DNA of 35,511 nt from Nitrosovibrio sp. Nv4 (GTDB taxonomy: Bacteria > Bdellovibrionota > UBA1018 > CAIMNF01). A program made the position numbers and the translations under genes. The stretch is from NCBI GenBank assembly GCA_943327105.2, contig CALPVV020000014.1, forward strand, positions 1 to 35,511, written 5' to 3'. Within the stretch, counting starts at the first letter, position 1. The number at the start of each line of letters is the position of its first letter. A model generated the notes under the pieces. That model did no database searches. It saw only the letters and a program-made list of their open reading frames with translations, and had not been told where the DNA came from. Below are positions 1-7,967 of this stretch, piece by piece.

Positions 1-1
1 G

Positions 2-757
2 GGTGACATCACGCTTTTGCGTCGGCTACATGAAGTTGAATCAGAAGCCGAAGAACGCAGGTATTTTGAAAAAGCAATTGATGCCTTGGTCAAAATGCAT
101 GTCAATTCCGGGCCATCCAAGGCCATGTCTGATGAAGAGCGTACTGCGGTAGAAGGCTTTCGTCTGAAGTTTGATGTTGAGAAACTCATGTGGGAAGTCA
201 ATTTCACCATGGAGCATTTCTTTTTCAAGTTTCTTCAGCGTAAGATCAATGATTCTGATCTTGCCGTGATTCAGGATGGGTTCACGAAGATTTGTACCGA
301 GCTCGATTCGATTCCAACCGTGTTCACGCATCGCGATTATCACTCTCGAAATCTGATGATTAAGGGTGAGGGTAAGAATGAACGCTTCATCCTGATTGAT
401 TTCCAGGATGCACGAATGGGCCCACCCCAATACGATCTCGCTTCATTGTTGAGAGATAGTTATTATTTGCTCGAAGAAAAGCAGATTGAAGACCTGGTTG
501 ATTATTATCTGATGCGAATGAAAGAAGAAGGTGCGGAAATGAAAGATAAAGCCCTTTTCTTGCGCCAATTCGACTTGATGGCTGTTCAGCGGAATTTCAA
601 GGCTATCGGAAGCTTTGCTTCCTTTCAGAATCGCCGTGGTAATCCTGCTTATCTTAAATTCATTGGTAATACGTTTGAGAACATTCGCCGTAACTTGAAA
701 AAATATCCTGAATTCAAAAAACTCAGAGAGGTTCTTTACTATCACTACTATTTCTAA
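2..757 (+). CDS. amgK: AmgK-like cell-wall sugar kinase, 5' truncated by window edge
   Basis: This is an APH-fold kinase of the type that phosphorylates the anomeric carbon of N-acetylmuramate and N-acetylglucosamine during peptidoglycan recycling. The Brenner-type catalytic loop HRDYHSRNL begins near base 329, and the metal-binding Asp lies in IDFQDA about 20 residues later. The frame is open to base 2 (GDITL precedes the TTG at 17), so the true start lies outside the window. About 250 residues remain of a family usually near 330-350, so the N-lobe is mostly missing. The gene ends 4 bases before murU, the pairing known for the AmgK-MurU salvage route. APH-like kinases are diverse, so the substrate assignment rests mainly on this neighbour. 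Confidence 0.75.
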   Translation, partial: GDITLLRRLHEVESEAEERRYFEKAIDALVKMHVNSGPSKAMSDEERTAVEGFRLKFDVEKLMWEVNFTMEHFFFKFLQRKINDSDLAVIQDGFTKICTELDSIPTVFTHRDYHSRNLMIKGEGKNERFILIDFQDARMGPPQYDLASLLRDSYYLLEEKQIEDLVDYYLMRMKEEGAEMKDKALFLRQFDLMAVQRNFKAIGSFASFQNRRGNPAYLKFIGNTFENIRRNLKKYPEFKKLREVLYYHYYF

Positions 758-761
758 GGCC

Positions 762-1658
762 ATGGTTCTCGCAGCGGGACTCGGCACTCGACTTCAGCCT
801 TATACTCTTCAAACACCGAAGCCCTTGGTTCCATTATTAGGGGTTCCATGTATTGAATACAGTTTGCAACAATTGCCTCGTGCCGGCGTTGAGACGGTGG
901 TGGTGAATGTTCATTCCCATTCACTTCAAATGATCGACTATCTTCGTAAGTCGGCTCTATTGAATGGTGTAGAAATTAGAGTCAGTGATGAAAGTCAGAA
1001 ATTGCTGGGTAGTGCTGGCGGATTCAGGAAGGCCTTGCCTTTGATTGAATCCGTTCCGGGAGAATCAGAGTCATTTTTTGCTTTGAATGCCGATGTGGTA
1101 TCCGCAGTTGATCTGCAACAATTGGCCGTTCGTCATCGTGAGCTTCAAAAGAAGCATGGTGTGCAGATGACCCTCTGCCTTGCCGATGGGAAAATGCTCG
1201 AGTCTCAACAAGGTGCTTATTCTGAAATTGTCATCAATGAAGAGAGCGGTTTGGTCGTGGGCATCGGTGAGAAAAAGAAAAAAGTGCCTTTCTATACCGG
1301 CACAGCTGTTTTTGAAACCGAATGTTTCAGGCATCTCACTGATGGTGTTCCTTCTGAATTTGTTCCTGAAGTATTGATGCCGATGATTCGTCAGGGTAAA
1401 GTGGGTTTTTTCAAGGTTGATCAGTTATGGCTTGATGTGGGGTCACCTGAACTCTGGTGGAAATCGCATTTCGAATTGCATCAAGAGTTTAGTCATGGAA
1501 AAACTCCTTCATTTTGGAGCCAATTGATTCAAGAAGGTTCTAAAAAGGTTTATTTGTCAGAAGCTGAAGGCGTTGTTGATTATGACCATTTTTCAACCGG
1601 ACCGATGACAGGTACTGGAAAATACATTCGGTTCAGGGGAGTCCGTACTGATGTTTGA
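762..1658 (+). CDS. murU: MurU-like sugar-1-phosphate nucleotidyltransferase
   Basis: The predicted cytoplasmic enzyme transfers a nucleotide to MurNAc-1-phosphate or a related sugar phosphate, giving a UDP-sugar that feeds peptidoglycan precursor synthesis. The GT-A nucleotidyltransferase signature LAAGLGTRL is at residues 3-11, TPKPLVP follows, LNADV at about 108-112 supplies the metal-binding Asp, and WLDVGSPE is at about 223-230. MurU proteins are near 220-230 aa. This one is 298 aa, with an extra C-terminal segment of about 60 residues that I do not recognise. In family members the first residues usually read K-A-M-x-L-A-A-G. Here K-A lie in frame just before the ATG, but no conventional earlier start codon is obvious. 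It overlaps the next gene by 8 bases. Confidence 0.75.
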   Translation: MVLAAGLGTRLQPYTLQTPKPLVPLLGVPCIEYSLQQLPRAGVETVVVNVHSHSLQMIDYLRKSALLNGVEIRVSDESQKLLGSAGGFRKALPLIESVPGESESFFALNADVVSAVDLQQLAVRHRELQKKHGVQMTLCLADGKMLESQQGAYSEIVINEESGLVVGIGEKKKKVPFYTGTAVFETECFRHLTDGVPSEFVPEVLMPMIRQGKVGFFKVDQLWLDVGSPELWWKSHFELHQEFSHGKTPSFWSQLIQEGSKKVYLSEAEGVVDYDHFSTGPMTGTGKYIRFRGVRTDV

Positions 1659-2358
1659 AATGCGTTTCTTTTCTTGGGGATTATCAAGATTTTTGTTGTT
1701 TCTGATCGGGGCATTCCCTCTTGCATTTACTTTTTCATTTCATTCTGTTCGTAGCGAGCTTTTAGCTCTCGGTTTGATGCTTGCCGTGATGTGGGTATTT
1801 TTTCTATCCAGGGGGTTCTATTTTTTTACGAAAATTTACTCATGGCTTGCGCTGACCGGACTGACACTTGAGCTGATCAACGCTCTTCGTGATAAAAATC
1901 TATTGCAGATGATTGCGGCAATTGTCTGTGTGCTTTTGTTCTTATTCTCATTCCAGTGGCTTGAACGGCAGATCGGTAAGGCTCAGTATAGTCCCGATGT
2001 GAAATGGTATGAAGGCTTGCCTAAGTTCTTTCCCCGGGTTCAGGTAGATGTCCTTTGGAACGATCAGTGGCAAAAGGCCAGTCTTCGTAAAATCGACGAT
2101 CATGGTTTATTTGTCTTTCTTCAGCAAAGCGAAGAAGTTTCTCAAAAGCTGAAATTGGGTAAAACCATCAAAAATACTATCGTTTCTGTGAAAATTCGTT
2201 ATCGCGATCTTGAGTTTGAAGGTGAAGCCGGTCTGAAATCGGTATTTCGCGATCGTTGGCTCGGAATGGGGCTTCAAATTCAGCCCAAAGATCTGTATCA
2301 TTTTACTCAATACGGAAAAATCGTTCAAAATTTAAAAGGAGAAGGCTATGCCACGTAA
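1651..2358 (+). CDS. Membrane protein with four TM helices and a PilZ-like C-terminal domain
   Basis: The 235-aa protein begins with about four hydrophobic helices (roughly residues 9-27, 34-52, 57-75 and 80-100). A soluble beta-rich domain follows at about 115-230. Its pattern (QVDVLWND, IDDHGLFVF, then GMGLQI near the end) resembles a PilZ-type barrel. The canonical c-di-GMP motifs (RxxxR and D/NxSxxG) are not intact, so I do not predict nucleotide binding. It overlaps murU by 8 bases and the following lipoprotein gene by 11, so the genes are probably translationally coupled. Function is unknown. A role at the inner membrane linked to envelope maintenance is inference from the operon. Confidence 0.6.
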   Translation: MFEMRFFSWGLSRFLLFLIGAFPLAFTFSFHSVRSELLALGLMLAVMWVFFLSRGFYFFTKIYSWLALTGLTLELINALRDKNLLQMIAAIVCVLLFLFSFQWLERQIGKAQYSPDVKWYEGLPKFFPRVQVDVLWNDQWQKASLRKIDDHGLFVFLQQSEEVSQKLKLGKTIKNTIVSVKIRYRDLEFEGEAGLKSVFRDRWLGMGLQIQPKDLYHFTQYGKIVQNLKGEGYAT

Positions 2359-2818
2359 TTTCAAGTCGATATTGATGGTTGTGATTCTGTTTTCAACCTA
2401 CTTGATGGCTTGTACTTCTGCAGTCAACGACAAGTCGCCGGTGAAAACCCTTGAGAGTTATGTAGAGATGAGTTTCAACGTTAAGGAACCGGGTGACAAA
2501 GCCAAAATGGAGCTTTTGCTTACCGGTGATACCAAAGAACGTCTATCGGCATGGAGTGATGAGCAATTTCTGAAGGCATTTGTCGAGACCAAGAAAAAAT
2601 TCGGTTCCTTGCGTATTTTAGAAGAAAAGAAAATTACCGATCAAGAGATGGCATTGACTTACGAACTTTCCTTCACGGAAGGTGAAAAAGAAAAAGAAGC
2701 CCGGATCACCCAGAAAAAACTTTGTACTGTAGTTAAGATTGATGGTGGTTGGAAAATCAAGGAAGTTCGCAGTCAACGTGAATCGATCGAATATCTTTCA
2801 GAGTTGAGCCTTCCTTAA
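2348..2818 (+). CDS. Small lipoprotein with an NTF2-like/DUF4878-type fold
   Basis: A type II signal peptide is clear: a basic N-terminus, a hydrophobic stretch, then LMAC with the lipidated Cys at residue 22. The mature part (about 134 aa) has the alternation of helices and strands, ending in VVKIDGGWKIKEV, that is common in NTF2-like envelope lipoproteins of the DUF4878 type. I cannot name a ligand. A purine-rich Shine-Dalgarno stretch (AAAAGGAGAAG) precedes the ATG inside the end of the upstream gene. The stop codon shares its last A with the next start (TAATG), a sign of coupling. Confidence 0.65.
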   Translation: MPRNFKSILMVVILFSTYLMACTSAVNDKSPVKTLESYVEMSFNVKEPGDKAKMELLLTGDTKERLSAWSDEQFLKAFVETKKKFGSLRILEEKKITDQEMALTYELSFTEGEKEKEARITQKKLCTVVKIDGGWKIKEVRSQRESIEYLSELSLP

Positions 2819-3255
2819 TGTTTTTTACCAATTCGATTATTTCATACGGCTGGGGACTTTTGAAAAGACGCGTGAAGGCGTCTGTCCTAGAATCTTCGCC
2901 TCTGCTTGATGCTCTTTATCGAAGTCGTGACTCATTTGGCCTTGAAGGTGTGAACTACGAGTTTTGGACATACCCTACGGCGCGTGCTGAAGGTGGTTTT
3001 TGGGTACGGAATAATAAGACCGTTGCTGTTTTGCTGAGCGAGGGGTTTTTGCTGAGTGCAACCGAGTCCCAAGTAGCCTCCATGATGGAAAGCCTTAACG
3101 CGGGCAATTTTCAAGAGATTCGACACATTAATCGTAGAGAGTCACTCTTGATGGTCTTCGAGGGTTGGAAGGGCGAGTCCAGGAACTATCGCTTCTGGGT
3201 TATTTCTTTTTTGCTTTATCCACTTGAGCGTTTTTTTAAAATTGCTAAAATGTAG
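2818..3255 (+). CDS. M48-like protein lacking the zinc-binding motif
   Basis: The 145-aa protein reads like a shortened HtpX/M48 peptidase domain. The segment VAVLLSEGFLLSATESQVASMMESL matches the family pattern in which a strand (xxVxVTxGLL), a short loop (xLxxxExxAVLAHEL) and the HExxH helix follow each other. Where HExxH should be it has MMESLNAG, with neither His. No signal peptide is obvious, although the C-terminal WVISFLLYPLERFF segment is hydrophobic. I infer a non-catalytic relative that may bind a partner rather than cleave it. It is packed between the lipoprotein (1-base overlap) and the DUF1844 gene (2-base gap). The family assignment is tentative. Confidence 0.5.
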   Translation: MFFTNSIISYGWGLLKRRVKASVLESSPLLDALYRSRDSFGLEGVNYEFWTYPTARAEGGFWVRNNKTVAVLLSEGFLLSATESQVASMMESLNAGNFQEIRHINRRESLLMVFEGWKGESRNYRFWVISFLLYPLERFFKIAKM

Positions 3256-3257
3256 TC

Positions 3258-3497
3258 ATGGAAATGCCTAAAGTCGACCTTACCACGTTTTTTCTTTCAG
3301 TGTCAGCGGCTGCAATGCAATCCCTCGATAGCAATCCACCTGATTTGCTCATGGCGAAACATAATATTGATTTGCTGAACTTGCTTGATGAAAAAACAAA
3401 GGGTAATCGGACAGTTGAGGAAGACCAGTTGCTGGCTCATTTACTGTTTCAATTGCGAATGAGCTTCGTTCAAGCAGACCCTTCTCAAAAAAAATAA
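3258..3497 (+). CDS. DUF1844 family protein
   Basis: A 79-aa protein matching the DUF1844 pattern from end to end: VDLTTFFLSVSAAAMQSL, then a hinge, then AKHNIDLLNLLDEKTKGN with EEDQLLAHLLFQLRMSFVQ. The family is small, all-helical, common in deltaproteobacterial and acidobacterial genomes, and of unknown function. It is the last gene of the amgK operon. The next hairpin (3554-3584) may end the transcript. Confidence 0.8.
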   Translation: MEMPKVDLTTFFLSVSAAAMQSLDSNPPDLLMAKHNIDLLNLLDEKTKGNRTVEEDQLLAHLLFQLRMSFVQADPSQKK

Positions 3498-3553
3498 TTC
3501 TTTATCTATTCTTTATTTAATGGTTCAACTTGAGCCTAAAAAAAATTGCGGTG

Positions 3554-3584
3554 ATGGGCTTGCTTTCTTTGAAAGCAGGCCCAT
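3554..3584 (+). promoter_or_regulatory. Strong hairpin in the clpB leader (terminator or regulatory stem)
   Basis: Arms 3554-3567 and 3571-3584 pair over 14 positions with one G-U and a TTT loop. No long T-run follows (ATATTTCTT), so it is a poor intrinsic terminator for the upstream operon. It ends 11 bases before the clpB Shine-Dalgarno. It is not a CIRCE element, since the TTAGCACTC/GAGTGCTAA arms are absent. Confidence 0.5.
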
Positions 3585-3594
3585 ATTTCTTGGT

Positions 3595-3611
3595 GAGGAG
3601 GCGCACGCGCC
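3595..3611 (+). promoter_or_regulatory. clpB ribosome binding site with overlapping mini-hairpin
   Basis: GAGGAGG (3595-3601) lies 10 bases before the ATG at 3612. GGCG (3600-3603) can pair with CGCC (3608-3611) around a CACG loop, so a small GC-only stem covers the end of the ribosome binding site and the spacer. This could reduce initiation at low temperature. It is inference only. Confidence 0.4.
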
Positions 3612-6233
3612 ATGAAACAAAAATTCACCAATAGTTTTGAGCAGATCCTTCAACAGTCCCAGTCTGAAGCCCTGCAGCGAGAACATCAGGAATGGCGAAT
3701 TGAGCATGTTTTGAAAGCGTTGCTCGATTCTCAGGGGGAAGGAGGCGAAGAGTCATCCATCACTGCCGTGCTTTCTTTGGCAGGTGCCAGTATTCCTGCC
3801 TTTAAAGCGGCCGTAGATGCAAAATTGAAAGCATTTCCAAAAGTTCTTTCTGGCGGCTCTCAATTGTATCCATCAGGTGAATTGCAAAAAACATTGGCAT
3901 TTGCTGAGGCTGAAGCAAAAAAGATGAAAGACGAATTCATCGCTCCAGAGCACTTCGTTCTTGCTCTTTTTCACTCCAGTTTGTCACAAACTGATTCAGG
4001 TAAACTGATTCGCGATACCGGGCTGACCGAAGCTAAATTCAAAGAAGCGCTTAAGAAAGTTCGCGGCAACTCACGCATTCAGGATCAAGACCCAGAGGGG
4101 AAAATGAACGTATTGAAAAAATATTGTCGTGATCTTACCGAGCTTGCTAGAAATCAAAAGCTTGATCCGGTGATCGGTCGTGATGAAGAGATTCGTCGAG
4201 TGATGCAGGTGTTGTCCCGCCGTACTAAGAATAATCCGGTACTGATCGGTGAACCTGGTGTCGGTAAAACTGCTGTGGCTGAAGGTCTTTCCATTCGTAT
4301 CTCAAAGGGTGACGTTCCTGAGAACCTTAAGAACAAGCGTTTGTTGGTACTTGATCTTGGTGCACTCATCGCCGGAGCCAAGTATCGCGGTGAATTCGAA
4401 GAACGCCTGAAAGGTGTCTTGAAAGAAGTGACCGCTGCCGAGGGGCAGATCATTCTTTTCATCGATGAAATTCATACCTTGGTAGGTGCCGGAGCAACCG
4501 AAGGCGCAATGGATGCCGCTAATCTTTTGAAACCAGCACTTTCACGCGGTGAAATGCACTGTATCGGTGCCACTACTCTGGACGAATATCGCAAGCATAT
4601 TGAGAAAGACGCTGCACTTGAGCGTCGATTCCAACCGGTCATGGTAAATGAACCGAATGTTGAGGATACGATTTCCATCCTGCGTGGTCTTCGTGAGCGC
4701 TATGAAGTGCATCACGGGGTTACCGTAAGGGATGCCGCATTGGTTGCCGCAGCCACACTGTCCAACCGATATATCACTGAGCGGTTTCTTCCAGACAAGG
4801 CCATTGACCTTGTTGATGAGGCAGCCGCTAAACTTCGCATTGAACTTGATTCGCGTCCTGATAAGATCGACCAGATCGAGCGTCGTCAAATTCAACTGGA
4901 AGTCGAGCGACAGGCTTTAAAGAAGGAGCCTGATTCCGCTTCGCAAGCCCGCTTGAAGACGGTTGAGCAAGAATTGGATTCTCTTCGTGAAGAGGGTCAG
5001 AAATTCAAAGCGATTTGGGAAAAAGAAAAAGTTGGCGTTGAAAAGGTAAAGCAACTGAAAGAACAGATTGAGCGTACCAAGCTTGATGCCGATTCGGCTG
5101 AGCGTACCGGTGATCTTGCGAAAGCTGCCGAGTTGAAATACGGAAAACTCATTTCGCTTCAAAAAGAATTTGATTCATTGACGAAAGGTGGAGCCAAAGC
5201 CGAAGGTGCCTTGACACTTCTTCGTCAAGAGGTCACAGAAGAAGACATTGCTGAAGTTGTTTCACGATGGACCGGTGTACCGGTTTCGAAAATGGTCGAA
5301 TCTGAAGGTCACAAATTGGTCGAAATGGAAGCCCGACTTGCTGGTAGGGTGATCGGTCAGAAAAAAGCGCTCGAAGCAGTGGCAAACGCTGTTCGTCGTT
5401 CCCGTGCGGGACTTCAAGATCGCAAGCGTCCGATGGGTTCATTCCTATTTCTTGGGCCAACCGGTGTTGGTAAAACTGAAACTGCAAAGGCCTTGGCCGA
5501 ATTTCTTTTTGATCAGGAATCAGCAATTGTTCGAATCGACATGAGTGAATACATGGAAAAGCACACGGTTTCACGCTTGGTTGGTGCGCCTCCGGGTTAT
5601 GTCGGTTATGAAGAAGGTGGAACGCTGACCGAAGCAATTCGTCGACGTCCTTATTCGGTGATCTTGCTTGATGAAGTTGAAAAGGCGCATCCCGATGTGT
5701 TCAACATATTCCTGCAGGTTCTTGATGATGGCCGCATCACGGATGGTCAGGGACGTACCGTGAATTTTGCGAATACTCTGATCATCATGACTTCGAATTT
5801 GGGCAGTGATGTGATCTTGAATGAAAAGAATCCCGTCATCCGTGATTCAAGGCTTCAAGAAATCTTGCGCGCAAGTTTCAAACCTGAATTCTTGAATCGT
5901 ATCGATGAGGTCGTCACATTTGATCACTTGGTGAAAGGCGACATCGATCAGATTCTTGGAATCATGGTTCGCTCGCTCAACAAGCAACTTGCCGAAAAAG
6001 GCATGGTGCTTGAATTGACCGGGACTGCAAAAGAACGCTTGCTCGAAGAAGGGTACGACCCAGATTTTGGAGCACGTCCGATGAAACGGGTGTTCCAGAA
6101 ACGCATTCAAGATATTCTCGCCATGGAAATGCTGAAAGGTTCAATCAAAGCCGGTAATCCGGGTGAGCCTGAAACTTACGCACACTTGAAGATTGATTAT
6201 GATTCAAAACGCGAGTGCATGGTGATCGCTTAG
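3612..6233 (+). CDS. clpB: ATP-dependent disaggregase ClpB
   Basis: This is the Hsp100 chaperone that, with DnaK/DnaJ/GrpE, threads aggregated proteins through a hexameric ring in the cytoplasm. At 873 aa it is close to the usual 855-880. Domains in order: N-domain (about 1-150), NBD1 with GEPGVGKT near 213-220 and [13 protein letters not shown] near 281, the coiled-coil middle domain (about 405-530) that separates ClpB from ClpA/ClpC, and NBD2 with GPTGVGKT near 616-623 and [13 protein letters not shown] near 683. The pore-loop motif GAKYRGEFE and the sensor/arginine-finger region [11 protein letters not shown] are intact. An internal ATG at codon 165 has its own purine-rich site. No CIRCE element or convincing heat-shock promoter was found upstream. 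Confidence 0.97.
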   Translation: MKQKFTNSFEQILQQSQSEALQREHQEWRIEHVLKALLDSQGEGGEESSITAVLSLAGASIPAFKAAVDAKLKAFPKVLSGGSQLYPSGELQKTLAFAEAEAKKMKDEFIAPEHFVLALFHSSLSQTDSGKLIRDTGLTEAKFKEALKKVRGNSRIQDQDPEGKMNVLKKYCRDLTELARNQKLDPVIGRDEEIRRVMQVLSRRTKNNPVLIGEPGVGKTAVAEGLSIRISKGDVPENLKNKRLLVLDLGALIAGAKYRGEFEERLKGVLKEVTAAEGQIILFIDEIHTLVGAGATEGAMDAANLLKPALSRGEMHCIGATTLDEYRKHIEKDAALERRFQPVMVNEPNVEDTISILRGLRERYEVHHGVTVRDAALVAAATLSNRYITERFLPDKAIDLVDEAAAKLRIELDSRPDKIDQIERRQIQLEVERQALKKEPDSASQARLKTVEQELDSLREEGQKFKAIWEKEKVGVEKVKQLKEQIERTKLDADSAERTGDLAKAAELKYGKLISLQKEFDSLTKGGAKAEGALTLLRQEVTEEDIAEVVSRWTGVPVSKMVESEGHKLVEMEARLAGRVIGQKKALEAVANAVRRSRAGLQDRKRPMGSFLFLGPTGVGKTETAKALAEFLFDQESAIVRIDMSEYMEKHTVSRLVGAPPGYVGYEEGGTLTEAIRRRPYSVILLDEVEKAHPDVFNIFLQVLDDGRITDGQGRTVNFANTLIIMTSNLGSDVILNEKNPVIRDSRLQEILRASFKPEFLNRIDEVVTFDHLVKGDIDQILGIMVRSLNKQLAEKGMVLELTGTAKERLLEEGYDPDFGARPMKRVFQKRIQDILAMEMLKGSIKAGNPGEPETYAHLKIDYDSKRECMVIA

Positions 6234-6243
6234 ATTGATCGAA

Positions 6244-6852
6244 TCACATTCCGTATTGGTAGGTTTGATGGTCCAACCCTGAGGTGCTTTCCCGCAACGT
6301 TTTCATAGCCGTTTCGTATGCGGAAAGCATACTCAGGGAGTAGTCGATGCGCTTGCGAATGTACTCATCGTTAGACCCTGTCTTTGCTTCACCGATCAAC
6401 ATATTTTCAGCATCTCGAATGATGACGTGATCAGGAATATAAAGTTGTTTTGCGTTCTTGTAGCTTGATCCACGCATTTCCATGATCGGGTAAGCGCCAT
6501 TGGTTAAACTGCTGGTAACACTGACCAGTAGTGTTGGTTTGTGCGCGAGTAGACTTCCACCACAAAAGAGCATGAAGTTTTTAATCGCCGGTCCGGCCAT
6601 TCCCGAATATTCAGGCACGATAAAGATGAGTGAATCGGCTGCTTGCAGTTGAGTAAAAATTGGATCCAGAATTTTTTTCCACTCAGCGGTGCCTTCCCAG
6701 ACTTTTTCATCCCACATCGGAATTTGGTGATTAGACAACTCGGTAATGGTTGCAGTTCCGCCTTTGGCCTCAATCTGCGATTGCAGGTATTTGGCGATTT
6801 TTGCGCTCTGAGATACTGAACGATGACTTCCAGAAATGATGTGGGTTTTCAT
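6244..6852 (-). CDS. NADPH-dependent FMN reductase family flavoprotein
   Basis: A 202-aa flavodoxin-fold protein of the NADPH_FMN_red family. The phosphate-binding loop SGSHRSVSQS is at residues 7-16, and PEYSGMAGPAIKNF, the conserved FMN/dimer-contact motif (usually PEYNxSxPxxLKN), lies near 100. Such enzymes reduce quinones, azo compounds, chromate or free FMN in the cytoplasm; the substrate cannot be told here. I chose the ATG at 6852. A TTG two codons earlier also extends the frame but looks less likely. It converges on clpB with only 10 bases between the stop codons and no terminator between them. Confidence 0.85.
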   Translation of the reverse strand: MKTHIISGSHRSVSQSAKIAKYLQSQIEAKGGTATITELSNHQIPMWDEKVWEGTAEWKKILDPIFTQLQAADSLIFIVPEYSGMAGPAIKNFMLFCGGSLLAHKPTLLVSVTSSLTNGAYPIMEMRGSSYKNAKQLYIPDHVIIRDAENMLIGEAKTGSNDEYIRKRIDYSLSMLSAYETAMKTLRESTSGLDHQTYQYGM

Positions 6853-6905
6853 GCACAAAGCTTAAAAGAATTGAATGGCAGTTACAATCTGAAATCGAAG
6901 TGAAC

Positions 6906-7184
6906 TTATCTGGGGCCCGGAGCCATGACGGTGACTTGTTTGCTTTCGTGATCAATGAAAGTGGGCGGGAGGTTTGATTTTGTCTCTTTACAGGTGTGTG
7001 AGCCGAACGTTTCATAGCAACAGCAAGAACTGCAGCTCGTGGTACTGTGACACGATCTTTTGAATGGTTTTCCTGCATCTTCACATTGGCAATCCAACCA
7101 GGTGGCTGCGAGTGTTGATGGTGAAAAAGGCAGGAGGCCGAAAGAGATCAGTATTGAAAGAGTCGATATTGGACTTCTGATCAT
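6906..7184 (-). CDS. Small secreted cysteine-rich protein
   Basis: A 92-aa protein with a likely Sec signal peptide (hydrophobic core about residues 8-20, cleavage after LAA near 27). The mature part packs eight Cys into about 37 residues, including DCQC and SCSSCCC, then has a Cys-free tail. The spacing suggests a disulfide-knotted peptide or a metal-binding one. I recognise no family. It stands alone on the minus strand between a flavin reductase and an exonuclease. As a short ORF it could be spurious, but the signal peptide and Cys pattern argue for a gene. Confidence 0.55.
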   Translation of the reverse strand: MIRSPISTLSILISFGLLPFSPSTLAATWLDCQCEDAGKPFKRSCHSTTSCSSCCCYETFGSHTCKETKSNLPPTFIDHESKQVTVMAPGPR

Positions 7185-7256
7185 GGTTTTACTCCTATGA
7201 TCATTTTAGTCCCTTTTCGGTAATTAATCAAAATCCCGGACTTTACCGCAACTAAT

Positions 7257-7925
7257 TCAGTTTTGTGCTTGCTTTGTCGGTTTTTTTGTTTTTTTGAGAA
7301 GAGCCTTCAGTGCTTCTTTTGATTTTTCTGAATTCAGGTCTGAAATCGCCTCGGTGAGTTTCTTTGGCTTCACAGTGGTTTTCGTGATGGGCGTGGGTTG
7401 TTCGATTTCAAAGGATCTTATCCAGTGTTTCTTCCCTGTTTTGGCATAAAGATAGATATAGGCAGAGGCGAGTGAGTCAGACAATGCCTCGTGATGTTGA
7501 AGCGGGATCTCAAGAGTTTTGCAAACATGGTCGAGTTTTGCCGGCTTGATTTCCAGTTCACTTCGCGCGATCTTTACGGTGCAAGCAGTCGGTTTTTCTT
7601 TGAGTTTGATGGAGTGATGTTCGGCCGTTGCTTTCAATACCCGGGAGTCAAAACCAATATTATGGGCAACAAGAAGGTCAGCGGATTCATAGAGGCTTCC
7701 GAGTTCAAGATCCCATACTTGCTTGAAATCGGGAGAGTTTTTAACCTGTTCCCAGGTGATGCCGTGAATGGAAGTGAATTGAAAGACCTTCGATGGTGGC
7801 TTGATCAATGAATGGAACTGTTTAACGATTTCACCGTCATCAATGAGAATCGCGCCGATCGCACACGCACTGGTAGCCGAAAAGTTTGCTGTTTCAAAAT
7901 CGATGACTAATACCCGTTTTGCCAT
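7257..7925 (-). CDS. DEDDh 3'-5' exonuclease (DnaQ-like)
   Basis: A 222-aa protein of the DnaQ/RNase T exonuclease superfamily. The metal-binding residues are visible: D9 and E11 in IDFETA (Exo I), D93 in NIGFD (Exo II), and H145 with D150 in HHEALSD (Exo III, DEDDh type). The catalytic domain ends near residue 170. A Lys-rich tail (about 175-222, with LKALLKKTKKPTK) probably contacts nucleic acid. It is not fused to a polymerase or to a UvrC-like GIY-YIG domain. A stand-alone DNA repair or RNA-trimming exonuclease is likely, but the substrate is unknown. Confidence 0.85.
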   Translation of the reverse strand: MAKRVLVIDFETANFSATSACAIGAILIDDGEIVKQFHSLIKPPSKVFQFTSIHGITWEQVKNSPDFKQVWDLELGSLYESADLLVAHNIGFDSRVLKATAEHHSIKLKEKPTACTVKIARSELEIKPAKLDHVCKTLEIPLQHHEALSDSLASAYIYLYAKTGKKHWIRSFEIEQPTPITKTTVKPKKLTEAISDLNSEKSKEALKALLKKTKKPTKQAQN

Positions 7926-7967
7926 GGCATACGATTATCATCGATGTGAGCTCATGGCGAGCCAGAA

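Noticed and set aside
3498-3611. CIRCE/HrcA site or sigma-32 promoter upstream of clpB
   Set aside because: The CIRCE arms are absent. CTTGAG and CCCATAT occur but are about 45 bases apart, too far for a sigma-32 promoter.
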